Shown here: one piece after another, positions 15,456 through 23,776 of the stretch
How the letters are laid out: every line of letters begins with the position of its first letter
Position numbering within the stretch: the stretch's first letter is position 1
Origin: Ilumatobacteraceae bacterium
Lineage (GTDB): Bacteria; Actinomycetota; Acidimicrobiia; Acidimicrobiales; Ilumatobacteraceae
Assembly: GCA_025464045.1 (NCBI GenBank)
Contig: JAODBQ010000287.1
Coordinates: 1-31,141, forward strand
Direction: 5' to 3'
Length of the DNA: 31,141 nucleotides
The notes under the pieces: generated by a model
What the model was told of the DNA's origin: nothing
The model's database searches: none
Seen by the model: only the letters and a program-made list of their open reading frames with translations
Made by a program: the position numbers and the translations under genes

Positions 15456-16673
15456 ATGGACCACACGTCACGGCGCTTCGCGGCCTTCGACAGCCGGAAC
15501 TTCCGGCTGTACTTCATCGGCCAGACCATCTCGAGCATCGGGTCGTGGACGCAATCGCTGGCCGTCATCTGGCTCGTGCTCGAGATCACCAACCGGAGTG
15601 ACCGGCTCGGTCTGGCGACGGCGCTGCAGTTCCTGCCGATGCTGTTGCTCGGCGCGCCCGCCGGTCTGCTCGCGGACAAGGTCGACAACCGACGCCTGCT
15701 CCTCGCCACGTCCAGCCTGTCGGGCGTGCTGGCACTGACGTTCGGCGTGGTGGTGGCCACCGGCCACGTCACCATCTGGTGGATCTACGCGCTCACGCTG
15801 CTGCTCGGCCTCGTCCTGGCGGTCGAGCGTCCGGCGATGCAGGCCATCCTGTTCCAACTCGTCGGGCCCGAACTGCTTCCCAGCGGGGTGGCGGCCAACA
15901 GCACGATCAACTCGGTGTCACGCCTCATCGGCCCGGCGATGGCCGGCGCGCTCATCGCCACCGCCGGCGTCGCGACGTGCTTCTTCATCAACGCGGCCTC
16001 GTACCTCGTCGTCGTGGGCGCGCTCATCGCGCTGCGGTCGAGCGACCTCGTCAGCCGACCACTCATCGGACGGGCGAAGGGCAAGGTGCGCGAAGGCCTC
16101 ACCTACGTACGAACCCATCCTGACGTGGCCCGCCCGCTGCTCGTCATGACGGTCGTCGGCACCGTCGCGTACAACTTCCAGACCACGTTCCCCTCGATGG
16201 TGCACTTCGGCTTCCATCGGGGCGCAGGATCGGTGGGGACGGCGATGAGCGTCAGCGCGATCGGCTCCATCATCGGTGGCATCTACATCGCCGGCGTGAA
16301 GCCGCATCCCCGCCGCACGCTGGCCATCGCGCTGGTGGGGTTCGCGGTGACGTGCTTGGCGCTGTCCGTCACCCCAGGGTTCTGGCCGTTCGTGGCCGTG
16401 AGCATCCTGTTGGGATTCGCATCGGCGTCGTTCCAGTCCGTCAACACCGTCGTGCTGCAACAGTCGACGGATCCGTCCATGCAGGGCCGGGTGATGGCCC
16501 TCCACCAGATGGCCTGGTTCGGCAGCACACCCGTCGGCGCGGTCTTCATGGGCTGGGTCATCCAGATCTCCTCCCCGCGCGTGCCGTTCGCGCTGGGCGG
16601 ACTCTCAGCGCTGCTGTGCGCAGCGGCTGTGGTCGGTCGGCAACCACGTCGCACCGTGGCGGTGCTGTCCTGA
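15456..16673 (+). CDS. MFS transporter, probable drug/siderophore-type exporter
   Basis: A 405-residue major facilitator with about twelve membrane spans. The N-terminus FRLYFIGQTISSIGSWTQSL is typical of the EntS/tetracycline-exporter-like MFS_3 group, followed by a loop-2/3 signature LLADKVDNRRLLL and the helix-4 region LLLGLVLAVERPAMQAILFQLV. The second half has QGRVMALHQMAWFGSTPVGA, also usual in this group. The ATG at 15456 is chosen because it gives the normal short cytosolic N-terminus; an open frame back to 15351 adds Arg/Pro-rich residues that do not fit. The substrate is unknown and no neighbouring biosynthesis or regulator gene hints at it. Confidence 0.88.
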   Translation: MDHTSRRFAAFDSRNFRLYFIGQTISSIGSWTQSLAVIWLVLEITNRSDRLGLATALQFLPMLLLGAPAGLLADKVDNRRLLLATSSLSGVLALTFGVVVATGHVTIWWIYALTLLLGLVLAVERPAMQAILFQLVGPELLPSGVAANSTINSVSRLIGPAMAGALIATAGVATCFFINAASYLVVVGALIALRSSDLVSRPLIGRAKGKVREGLTYVRTHPDVARPLLVMTVVGTVAYNFQTTFPSMVHFGFHRGAGSVGTAMSVSAIGSIIGGIYIAGVKPHPRRTLAIALVGFAVTCLALSVTPGFWPFVAVSILLGFASASFQSVNTVVLQQSTDPSMQGRVMALHQMAWFGSTPVGAVFMGWVIQISSPRVPFALGGLSALLCAAAVVGRQPRRTVAVLS

Positions 16674-16746
16674 GACCAGGCCGCGCTCGGGCCGGGGTCA
16701 GCGCGGCGTCAGCGTCGAGCCAGCGGCGTCGGTCAGTGTGGTCGAC

Positions 16747-16872
<126 letters not shown>

Positions 16873-16875
16873 GCC

Positions 16876-17505
16876 ATGCGACCCGAGCCGTACCCCGTTC
16901 GGTTCTCCGTGGACTACCCGGACCGACCACTCAACAGGCCGACCACGGCCGTGCGGCTCCTCACCGCACTCCCCATCCTCACCGTGCTGGCAGCGGTCTC
17001 AGGTGGGATCTGGCGTTGGTCGAACGAGCCCGGCTCGACGACCGCGGCCGCAGGTGCCGGAGGCCTGCTGTTCTTCGGCCCCTTGCTGATGATCGTGTTC
17101 CGCCAGAAGTATCCGCGATGGTGGTTCGACTGGAACCTGGAGCTGCAGCGGTTCACCAATCGGGTGTGGGCCTACCTGGCCCTCATGGACGACCGCTACC
17201 CGTCCACCACCGATCACCAGTCGGTGCGTCTGGACTACGACTACCCGGACGCCACCCGCGATCTGAACCGCTGGCTTCCTCTGCTGAAGTGGTTCCTGGC
17301 GATCCCGCACTACATCGTGCTGGCCCTGCTGAACATCGTCGCCGTGGTGGCGGTCATCGCCGCCTGGTTCACGATCCTCTTCACGGGGCGGTACCCGCGG
17401 ACGATCTTCGACTTCGTCGAGGGGGTGATCCGATGGAACAACAGAGTCATCGGTTACGCCTTCACGCTGGTGACCGATCGGTATCCGCCGTTCAGCTTCT
17501 CGTGA
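16876..17505 (+). CDS. DUF4389 domain-containing membrane protein
   Basis: A 209-residue protein with two similar halves, each with a VRxxxDYPD...NR lead-in, a hydrophobic span, and a YPRxxFDxxxxxxRxxNRVxxYxxLxxDRYP ending (about residues 75-112 and 172-207). This is the DUF4389 pattern, found in actinobacterial membrane proteins of unknown role. About four membrane segments are expected. The ATG at 16876 has GGGAG (16864-16868) seven bases ahead. The gene overlaps the following small ORF by GTGA. Confidence 0.85.
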   Translation: MRPEPYPVRFSVDYPDRPLNRPTTAVRLLTALPILTVLAAVSGGIWRWSNEPGSTTAAAGAGGLLFFGPLLMIVFRQKYPRWWFDWNLELQRFTNRVWAYLALMDDRYPSTTDHQSVRLDYDYPDATRDLNRWLPLLKWFLAIPHYIVLALLNIVAVVAVIAAWFTILFTGRYPRTIFDFVEGVIRWNNRVIGYAFTLVTDRYPPFSFS

Positions 17506-17741
17506 GCTCACCAACCGACGCGTGCAGCATGTCCCGCCGACAACGACAACTGGACGAGCTCCGTGAGCTCTGCCGCTGCGGCGCGGTCCTCCGCGCGATC
17601 GACCTCGCGTTCGAGCACTTCGCCCACTTCGGGCGGGACGATGACATCATCGAACTGCTCGCCGACGCCATCGAGCACGCTGGGGCGCCCGGGAGTGCTC
17701 GCCGCCGGTTCGCCGAGCTGCGCGCGTCGCATCCGTCATAG
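17502..17741 (+). CDS. Small hypothetical protein
   Basis: A 79-residue frame starting at the GTG that overlaps the DUF4389 stop (GTGA); an ATG at 17529 would give 70 residues (MSRRQRQLDELRELCRCGAV...). The product is charged and probably helical, with LRAIDLAFEHFAHF and DDDIIELLADAIEHAG resembling two amphipathic helices. I recognise no family. The ordinary residue make-up and the coupling-type overlap favour a real gene, but support is limited. Confidence 0.5.
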   Translation: MSSPTDACSMSRRQRQLDELRELCRCGAVLRAIDLAFEHFAHFGRDDDIIELLADAIEHAGAPGSARRRFAELRASHPS

Positions 17742-17774
17742 GCGCGTCACCGACGGCGCGTCGAACATCCCAAG

Positions 17775-17780
17775 TACCGT
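17775..17780 (+). promoter_or_regulatory. Putative -10 element for a leaderless start at 17787
   Basis: TACCGT lies six bases before the ATG at 17787 and there is no ribosome binding site. Agreement with the -10 consensus is limited to the key first, second and last positions. Confidence 0.35.
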
Positions 17781-17786
17781 CGACTC

Positions 17787-20700
17787 ATGCACATCGCCCT
17801 TCTCGGCGAGCTCGAGATCCTCGACGACGACGAGCGCGACGTCGTGGTCACGGGAGCCAAGCTGCGAGCGCTCCTCGTGGTGTTGGCGCTGCATGCGGGC
17901 CGTGTGGTGGCCGCTGATCAGCTCGTCGACGCGTTGTGGGGGGACGAACCGCCGCCCGCGGTCCGCAACGGCCTGCAGGGACTCGTCTCGAAGCTGCGCC
18001 GCGCGCTCGGTTCGACGAGCCTCGTGGCCATGCGCGGCGGCGGCTACGCGCTCGAGCTCTCGCCCGGTGCAGTCGACGTGCACCGATTCGAGCAGCTGGT
18101 CACGGAGGGACGTGCGGCGGCGACCCGCGGCGAGCCAGGGCGCGCCATCGAGCTCCTGGCGGAGGCCGACTCGCTGTGGCGGGGCGACGCGCTCGCCGAG
18201 TTCGCCTATGAGGAGTTCGCCGCGGTGGAGATCAGCCGGATGTCGGAACTGCGCCTCGCCGCGGTCGAGGAACGACTCGACATGGAGCTGCAACTCGGTC
18301 GGCATCGGGGCGTGATCGGCGAGCTCGAAGCGCTCGTCTCGACGCACCCGCTCCGTGAGCGGCCCCGTGGACTGTTGATGACCGCGCTGTACCGCGCCGG
18401 GCGCCAGGCAGATGCCCTCAGGATCTTCCAGGAAGGTCGACGCGTCCTGAGCGAGGATCTCGGGCTCGACCCTGGGCCGGAACTGCGCCAGTTGGAGGCC
18501 GCGGTCCTCGCCCAGGATCCGTCGCTGGACGCGGCCGACGCCCCCGGTCGAGGCGTGGCCACGTGGACCGAGCAACGCCCGACCATGCCGGAGTCGCTGA
18601 CACCACTGGTTGGACGCGACGGCGAGCTGCGCGCCCTGACGCGGCTGCTCCACGATCATCGCTTCGTCACGCTCGTCGGGCCCGGCGGGGTGGGCAAGAC
18701 ACGGCTGGCGCTCGAAGCGGCTCGCGGCCAGTCGGTGTCGCTGACGTACGGCGGGTGCCTCGTCGAGCTCGCCCCCGTCGGCGATCCCGCCGGTGTGCGC
18801 GCCGCGATCGCGTCCGCTCTCGACCTGCCTGACCCCAGCCGGCTGGCAGAGATGATCGGCCAACGTGACCTGCTGATCCTGCTCGACAACTGCGAGCACG
18901 TGATCGCCACAGCCGCCGGGATCGCCGAGGACCTGTTGCGCCGCTGTCCAGGTCTGCGTCTCCTCGCGACGAGCCGTGAGGGGCTGCGAGTCGGTGGCGA
19001 GACGATCTGGCCGGTGCCGCCGCTCGCGACCGACGATGCCGTCGAGCTGTTCATCGCACGCGCCCAGGCCGCGGGTGCGCCGCTCGCGCTCTCCGACGAT
19101 CTCCTCGCGGCGGTCGCGGAGATCTGCGTCCGCCTCGACGGCCTGCCGCTCGCCATCGAGCTCGCTGCCGCGCGCACCCGAGCGTTCCCCGTCCAGCAGA
19201 TCTCGTCGCGCCTGAACGATCGGTTCCGCTTGCTGACCGGCGGGTCACGCACCGCGCTGCCGCGCCAGCAGACGTTGCGGGCCGTTGTCGACTGGAGCTA
19301 CGAGCTGTTGTTCGACGACGAGCAGCGCGTCCTGGAACGGCTGTCGGTGTTCCCGGGCGGTTGCGACCTGGCCACGGCCGAAGCCGTCTGCGCCGACGAG
19401 AGCCTCGCTGCGTCCGAGCTCGCCGACATCATCCATGCCCTTGTCGACAAGTCGCTCGTCATCGCGGTGCCCACGGCCGACGACCTGCGCTTCACCCAGC
19501 TCCAGACGCTCGCGCAGTACGGGCGGGAGAAGCTCGCCGAACGAGGCGACTCGGAGCGGATCCGCGACGCCATGGCGGCGCACTACGCCCGGTTGTGCGC
19601 CGGCTCCGCAGCCGCCTTCACCGGCGACGACCAGCGCGCGTGGCTGACGGCGATCGACCACGAGCAGGACAACCTCAGAGGAGCACTCGAATGGGCCGTC
19701 TCCAGCGACGATGCCGAGGCTGCCCTGACGATCGCGGGCGGCGCGAGCTGGCCCCACTGGCTGGCGGGCACCGCCGTCGAGGGCAAGCGCTGGCTCGGCG
19801 ACGCCTTTCGGTGTGGCGGCGACGCGAGCGAGCGCGCTCGGGCACTGGCGTTGACGGGCCGGGGACTGCTCGACTTCCAGTTGGGCGCACCGGCGGGCGT
19901 CGATGCCGACCTCGAAGCCGCGCTGGCGATCTTCCGTGAAGCCCACGACGTGGATTCGATGGCCCTGACGTACTCGTTCTACGCCGAGGTCGCGGCCGCG
20001 CGCGGTGACCGTGACGAAGGCCGCCGCCGCCGCCTCGAGGTGCTCGGGTTCTACCTGGGGTTGCCTGACGACCCGTTCGTGGTCGCCGCGCGTGCGTACT
20101 CGCGGGCGAAGCTCGGCCTCTTGGACAGCGACCTCGGACAGGCCGAGCGCTGCTACCGCGAGGCCGCCGAGGGCTTCTCCCGGATCGACAGACCGATGAT
20201 GCGCTCGATGTGCCTCGGCATGGTCGCCGACTTCGACGAGCGCTCCGGCAACTACCGAGCCGCGATCGACCACCTGGAAGAAGCGGTCGAGACCAACGAC
20301 TCGCTCGGCCTTCGTGGCTTCACCGGTGCACTGCTCGCGCGGCTCGGTTGGGCGCTCCTCCAACACGGCGACGCCACGCGCGCCGAGCTCGTCTACCACC
20401 GCGCGCTCGACCTCGCCCGCCGGCTGGGCAACACGCCGGTGGTCTTCCTCGCCCTCACGGGTCTCGCCGACGTCCACCGGCTCCACGGTCGCGACGGTGC
20501 GGCCGCCGCGGCGGCGACCGAAGCACTCGAGCTGTACCTGGCCGGCGGCCCTCGCCGGCTCGCGAACCGCGTCGATCCGCAGGCCGACGTGCTCGTCGGT
20601 GCTGCCGTGTGCTGCGCGGTGCTCGGCATCCTCGCCGCGGACGCAGGTAGCGGGGAGCACGCAGCACAGCTGCTCGGGCATGCTGACCGTCTCCGCAACG

Positions 20701-20852
20701 ATGCCGGGGCGCCGATGCCCGCGTTCCAACGCGACGAGCTCGAGCGCGCGCGGGAAGCCGCCGTCACGCTGCTCGGTCCCGACGCGTTCCTGGCAGCGTT
20801 CGAGCTCGGCCAGCATGGCCGGCTCGGCCAGGACGTGGTGTTCGGACCCTGA
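17787..20852 (+). CDS. AfsR/SARP-type regulator: winged helix, BTAD, NTPase, TPR
   Basis: A 1021-residue signal-transduction regulator. Residues 1-90 form an OmpR/PhoB-like winged helix (LLGELEILDDDE...LRALLVVLALHAGRVVAADQLVDALWGD). Residues about 95-240 form the bacterial transcriptional activation (BTAD) domain, ending ILSEDLGLDPGPELRQLE-like (VLSEDLGLDPGPELRQLEAA). A STAND/NB-ARC-type ATPase follows, with Walker A GPGGVGKT at 298-305, Walker B LLILLDNCEHV at about 361-371, and LRLLATSREGLRVGGE as sensor. The remaining 400 residues are helical repeats of the TPR kind. Such proteins switch on nearby genes after a ligand or phosphorylation cue; in streptomycetes they control secondary metabolism. 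The likely target here is the MMPL transporter 120 bp downstream, which is inference. No LuxR-type C-terminal helix-turn-helix is present. Confidence 0.9.
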   Translation: MHIALLGELEILDDDERDVVVTGAKLRALLVVLALHAGRVVAADQLVDALWGDEPPPAVRNGLQGLVSKLRRALGSTSLVAMRGGGYALELSPGAVDVHRFEQLVTEGRAAATRGEPGRAIELLAEADSLWRGDALAEFAYEEFAAVEISRMSELRLAAVEERLDMELQLGRHRGVIGELEALVSTHPLRERPRGLLMTALYRAGRQADALRIFQEGRRVLSEDLGLDPGPELRQLEAAVLAQDPSLDAADAPGRGVATWTEQRPTMPESLTPLVGRDGELRALTRLLHDHRFVTLVGPGGVGKTRLALEAARGQSVSLTYGGCLVELAPVGDPAGVRAAIASALDLPDPSRLAEMIGQRDLLILLDNCEHVIATAAGIAEDLLRRCPGLRLLATSREGLRVGGETIWPVPPLATDDAVELFIARAQAAGAPLALSDDLLAAVAEICVRLDGLPLAIELAAARTRAFPVQQISSRLNDRFRLLTGGSRTALPRQQTLRAVVDWSYELLFDDEQRVLERLSVFPGGCDLATAEAVCADESLAASELADIIHALVDKSLVIAVPTADDLRFTQLQTLAQYGREKLAERGDSERIRDAMAAHYARLCAGSAAAFTGDDQRAWLTAIDHEQDNLRGALEWAVSSDDAEAALTIAGGASWPHWLAGTAVEGKRWLGDAFRCGGDASERARALALTGRGLLDFQLGAPAGVDADLEAALAIFREAHDVDSMALTYSFYAEVAAARGDRDEGRRRRLEVLGFYLGLPDDPFVVAARAYSRAKLGLLDSDLGQAERCYREAAEGFSRIDRPMMRSMCLGMVADFDERSGNYRAAIDHLEEAVETNDSLGLRGFTGALLARLGWALLQHGDATRAELVYHRALDLARRLGNTPVVFLALTGLADVHRLHGRDGAAAAAATEALELYLAGGPRRLANRVDPQADVLVGAAVCCAVLGILAADAGSGEHAAQLLGHADRLRNDAGAPMPAFQRDELERAREAAVTLLGPDAFLAAFELGQHGRLGQDVVFGP

Positions 20853-20972
20853 CGGACGACGCGCTGGATCGGCGCTGTCGTCGAGCTCAGCCGAAGTGCA
20901 GTCAGACGTCAGCGGGTCCGGGGATGGTGGCCTCATCCCGCACTCGGCGGGGCCAACCCCGGGAGGACCCCA

Positions 20973-23153
20973 GTGAGTGCACTTCTGTATCGACTCGGCC
21001 GCAGCAGCGCCCGCCACCCGTTCCGCGTGATCGGCCTCTGGCTCGTCGCCGCGATCGCGGTCGTGGCGCTGCAAGGCGCCGCGGGCGGCCAGTTCGACGA
21101 CAGCTTCCGTGTCCCCGGCGTCGAGTCACAACGAGCGGCCGACATCTTGAAGGACCGGTTCCCCAGCCACGCTGGACAATCGACGCGCATCGTCGTCCAC
21201 ATCGATGACGGTCGGCTCGACGACGCCGACCACAGACCGACCATCGAACGCGTCCGCCAGCAGCTGTCGAGGGGCCACGATGTCGCCGGCGTCACCGATC
21301 CGTTCGTCGCGCAGTCCGCGGCGGTCAGCCCGGACGGGCAGACCGCGTACCTCGACGTGGCCTACTCGCTGGACAAGCTCACCGTCACCCAGCTCGACGA
21401 CGCGACGACCGCGGCGGACACCGCCCGCGCCGCCGGCGTGCAGACCGAGTTCACCGGTGCCCTCGCGCAACTCGCGAAGCACGATCCCAGCAGCGAGCTC
21501 ATCGGCATCGGCGTCGCGATCGTCGTGCTGTTGATCGCGTTCGGGTCCGTGGTGGCCATGGGCCTGCCGATCCTCACCGCCCTCATGGGCCTCTTCGTCG
21601 GCGCTGCCGGGGTCGGCCTGCTGTCGGCCGTCATGGACGTTCCCGAGTTCTCGCTGATCCTGTGCATGATGGTCGGCCTCGGCGTGGGCATCGACTACGC
21701 GCTGTTCATCGTCACGCGCCACCGCCAGCACCTGCACGACGGCATGAGCGTCGAGGACTCGGCCGGCACCGCCATCGCCACTGCCGGACAGGCGGTTCTG
21801 TTCGCGGGCACGACCGTGGTCGTCGCCATCCTCGGTCTGTTCCTCGCAGGACTTCCGGCACTGACGTCGATGGGCGTCTCTGTCGCGTTGGTCGTCGTCG
21901 TCGCGATGCTCGCCGCCACCACGCTGCTGCCCGGGCTGCTCGGGCTGGCCGGCACGAAGATCGACAAGCTCTCGATCCACCGCAAGCGGCACGTCGTCAA
22001 GCCTGCGCAGGAGACGTTCTCGGGCCGGCGGGCCCACCACGTCGGCACCCACCCGGTTCGCTACGCCGTCATCGGCCTCGTTGCGTTGTGCGTCGTCGCG
22101 ACGCCGGCGCTGAGCATGCGGATCGGCACGCCCGACGACGGCAACGCCAGCGCCCAGACGACCCAGCGCAAGGCGTACGACTTGCTCGCCGACGGCTTCG
22201 GTGCCGGCTTCAACGGCCCCATCCAGGTGGTCATCGAGGTCCCGACGGCAGCCGATCAGGTGGCCGTCGGCCGCGTCCACGACGCGCTGCAGGCCGATCC
22301 CGGCGTTGCCGCCGTCACGGCACCCGTCTTCAACGTCGCCCGGAACACCGCGATGCTGACCGTCAACCCCACCACGGCGCCGCAGGACGAGGCCACCGGG
22401 GCGCTCGTTCGGCACCTGCGCTCCGAGGTGCTCCCGATCACGGTTGCGGGCACCGACGCCAGAGCGCTGCTCACCGGACAGGCGATGATCACCGACCTCA
22501 CCGAACGGATCACGAGCCGCCTGCCGATCTTCATCGCCGCGATCGTGGCGATGTCGTTCGTGCTGCTGATGATCGTGTTCCGGTCGATCCTCGTGCCGCT
22601 GAAGGCCGCATTGATGAACCTGCTCTCGATCGCCGCGGCCTACGGGGTGATCGTCGCCGTGTTCCAATGGGGCTGGGGCAACCATCTGATCGGGGTCGAA
22701 CACACGATGCCGATCAACCCGTTCGCACCGTTGATGATGTTCGCCATCCTCTTCGGATTGTCGATGGACTACGAGGTGTTCCTCCTGTCCCGGATTCGGG
22801 AGGAGTACGTGGCGACCGGTGACAGCCACCAGTCCGTGGTGACGGGACTGTCCAGCACCGCACGGGTCATCACATCGGCCGCGTTGATCATGATGAGCGT
22901 GTTCGCCGCGTTCGTCCTCGGTGACGATCCCACCGGCAAGCTCTTCGGTGTCGGCCTCGCCGTCGCCGTGCTCCTCGATGCGACGCTCGTGCGCATGGTG
23001 CTCGTGCCGGCGACGATGAGCCTGCTCGGTCGAGCGAACTGGTGGCTGCCGACGTGGCTCGACAAGATCCTCCCCCACCTCGACCTCGAGGCGGGCCCCA
23101 AGGATGCTGACGTCGTCGACATCGAGGCCGAGCGCGAGCCGGTCGCCGCGTGA
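20973..23153 (+). CDS. MMPL-family RND transporter
   Basis: A 726-residue exporter with two MMPL domains. A first membrane helix (FRVIGLWLVAAIAVVALQGA) is followed by an extracytoplasmic domain, then a bundle carrying GVGIDYALFIVTRHR (about residue 239). A second extracytoplasmic domain follows, and a second bundle carrying GLSMDYEVFLLSRIREEY (about 594). Both (G/S)xDY motifs, which take part in proton relay in MmpL proteins, are intact. Family members export lipids, siderophores or other amphiphiles with proton-motive force. The GTG at 20973 has GGGAGGA about 6 nt ahead. No lipid or polyketide synthesis gene is in the window to suggest a cargo; the regulator upstream is the only functional neighbour. 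Confidence 0.92.
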   Translation: MSALLYRLGRSSARHPFRVIGLWLVAAIAVVALQGAAGGQFDDSFRVPGVESQRAADILKDRFPSHAGQSTRIVVHIDDGRLDDADHRPTIERVRQQLSRGHDVAGVTDPFVAQSAAVSPDGQTAYLDVAYSLDKLTVTQLDDATTAADTARAAGVQTEFTGALAQLAKHDPSSELIGIGVAIVVLLIAFGSVVAMGLPILTALMGLFVGAAGVGLLSAVMDVPEFSLILCMMVGLGVGIDYALFIVTRHRQHLHDGMSVEDSAGTAIATAGQAVLFAGTTVVVAILGLFLAGLPALTSMGVSVALVVVVAMLAATTLLPGLLGLAGTKIDKLSIHRKRHVVKPAQETFSGRRAHHVGTHPVRYAVIGLVALCVVATPALSMRIGTPDDGNASAQTTQRKAYDLLADGFGAGFNGPIQVVIEVPTAADQVAVGRVHDALQADPGVAAVTAPVFNVARNTAMLTVNPTTAPQDEATGALVRHLRSEVLPITVAGTDARALLTGQAMITDLTERITSRLPIFIAAIVAMSFVLLMIVFRSILVPLKAALMNLLSIAAAYGVIVAVFQWGWGNHLIGVEHTMPINPFAPLMMFAILFGLSMDYEVFLLSRIREEYVATGDSHQSVVTGLSSTARVITSAALIMMSVFAAFVLGDDPTGKLFGVGLAVAVLLDATLVRMVLVPATMSLLGRANWWLPTWLDKILPHLDLEAGPKDADVVDIEAEREPVAA

Positions 23154-23320
23154 TCGTCGGTGAAAGGACCTATGACCCGGCGCGCCGCATGCGTGGCTCC
23201 GTACCGTGGGCGTGTGCTTCACGGGTGGAACCAGTTGACGATGGGTGCACCGACGTCGGCAGACTGCGACAACTGCTCGAACCGGCTCCGCGACGAGCGG
23301 GACCGCCCGCAGGATGCCGG

Positions 23321-23593
23321 ATGACGGCCAGCGGTCCGCGGCACGTGACGCAGGCGACCGAGACGTTCGTCGGCCGCGGTGCGGCGGTGCTCGGTGAGAC
23401 CGGCGAGCTGGCCGAGTTCGACGTGTGGCAGGTGTGGCACGAGGCCGGCCGCCACGTTCACTTCGCGCGGAACGGGATCGTCGGAGGTGACCCTGTGGCC
23501 GACCGAACGCTCATGAGGCTGTTGCTCAACGGACGCGTCGACCTGGGCGCGTGTTGCTGGACCGCCCATCCGGAGCAGCACGCGGCGACGTAG
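23321..23593 (+). CDS. Small hypothetical protein
   Basis: A 90-residue frame (MTASGPRHVTQATETFVGRG, later FDVWQVWHEAGRHVHFAR). The frame is open back to a GTG at 23150 that overlaps the MMPL stop. Codons before 23321 often end in A or T, while those after it nearly always end in G or C, so coding probably begins at this ATG. AGGA lies just upstream. Two adjacent cysteines (GACCW) and several histidines are notable. No family recognised. Confidence 0.45.
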   Translation: MTASGPRHVTQATETFVGRGAAVLGETGELAEFDVWQVWHEAGRHVHFARNGIVGGDPVADRTLMRLLLNGRVDLGACCWTAHPEQHAAT

Positions 23594-23626
23594 ACCAGGT
23601 GTGCCCTTGGGAGGGGCCTGCGCAGT

Positions 23627-23700
23627 ACCGCCCGCTCGGCCGTTCGGCCCGGCGGGCGGTCGCGCGCCTGACCGCGATCGCCGACAGGCGATCGCGGTCA
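23627..23700. terminator. Bidirectional terminator region between convergent genes
   Basis: Two hairpins follow each other. ACCGCCCGC / GCGGGCGGT (23627-23635, 23652-23660) is the first. The second is a perfect 14-bp stem with a GACA loop (arms 23669-23682 and 23687-23700; core GACCGCGATCGCC). No T-run is present on either strand, as is common in high-G+C bacteria. The position between the plus-strand gene ending at 23593 and the minus-strand stop at 23777 suits a shared terminator. Confidence 0.7.
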
Positions 23701-23776
23701 TGACGTCGAGCTGCGCAAGCGATCCGCCGCTGTGGCGGGGTCCGGCGCGGCCCAGGACCGACCGGGGTCGTGAGAC

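Noticed and set aside
23150..23320. Start of the small hypothetical gene at the GTG overlapping the MMPL stop
   Set aside because: Codons in this stretch often end in A or T, unlike all neighbouring genes, so it is probably non-coding; the ATG at 23321 is preferred.
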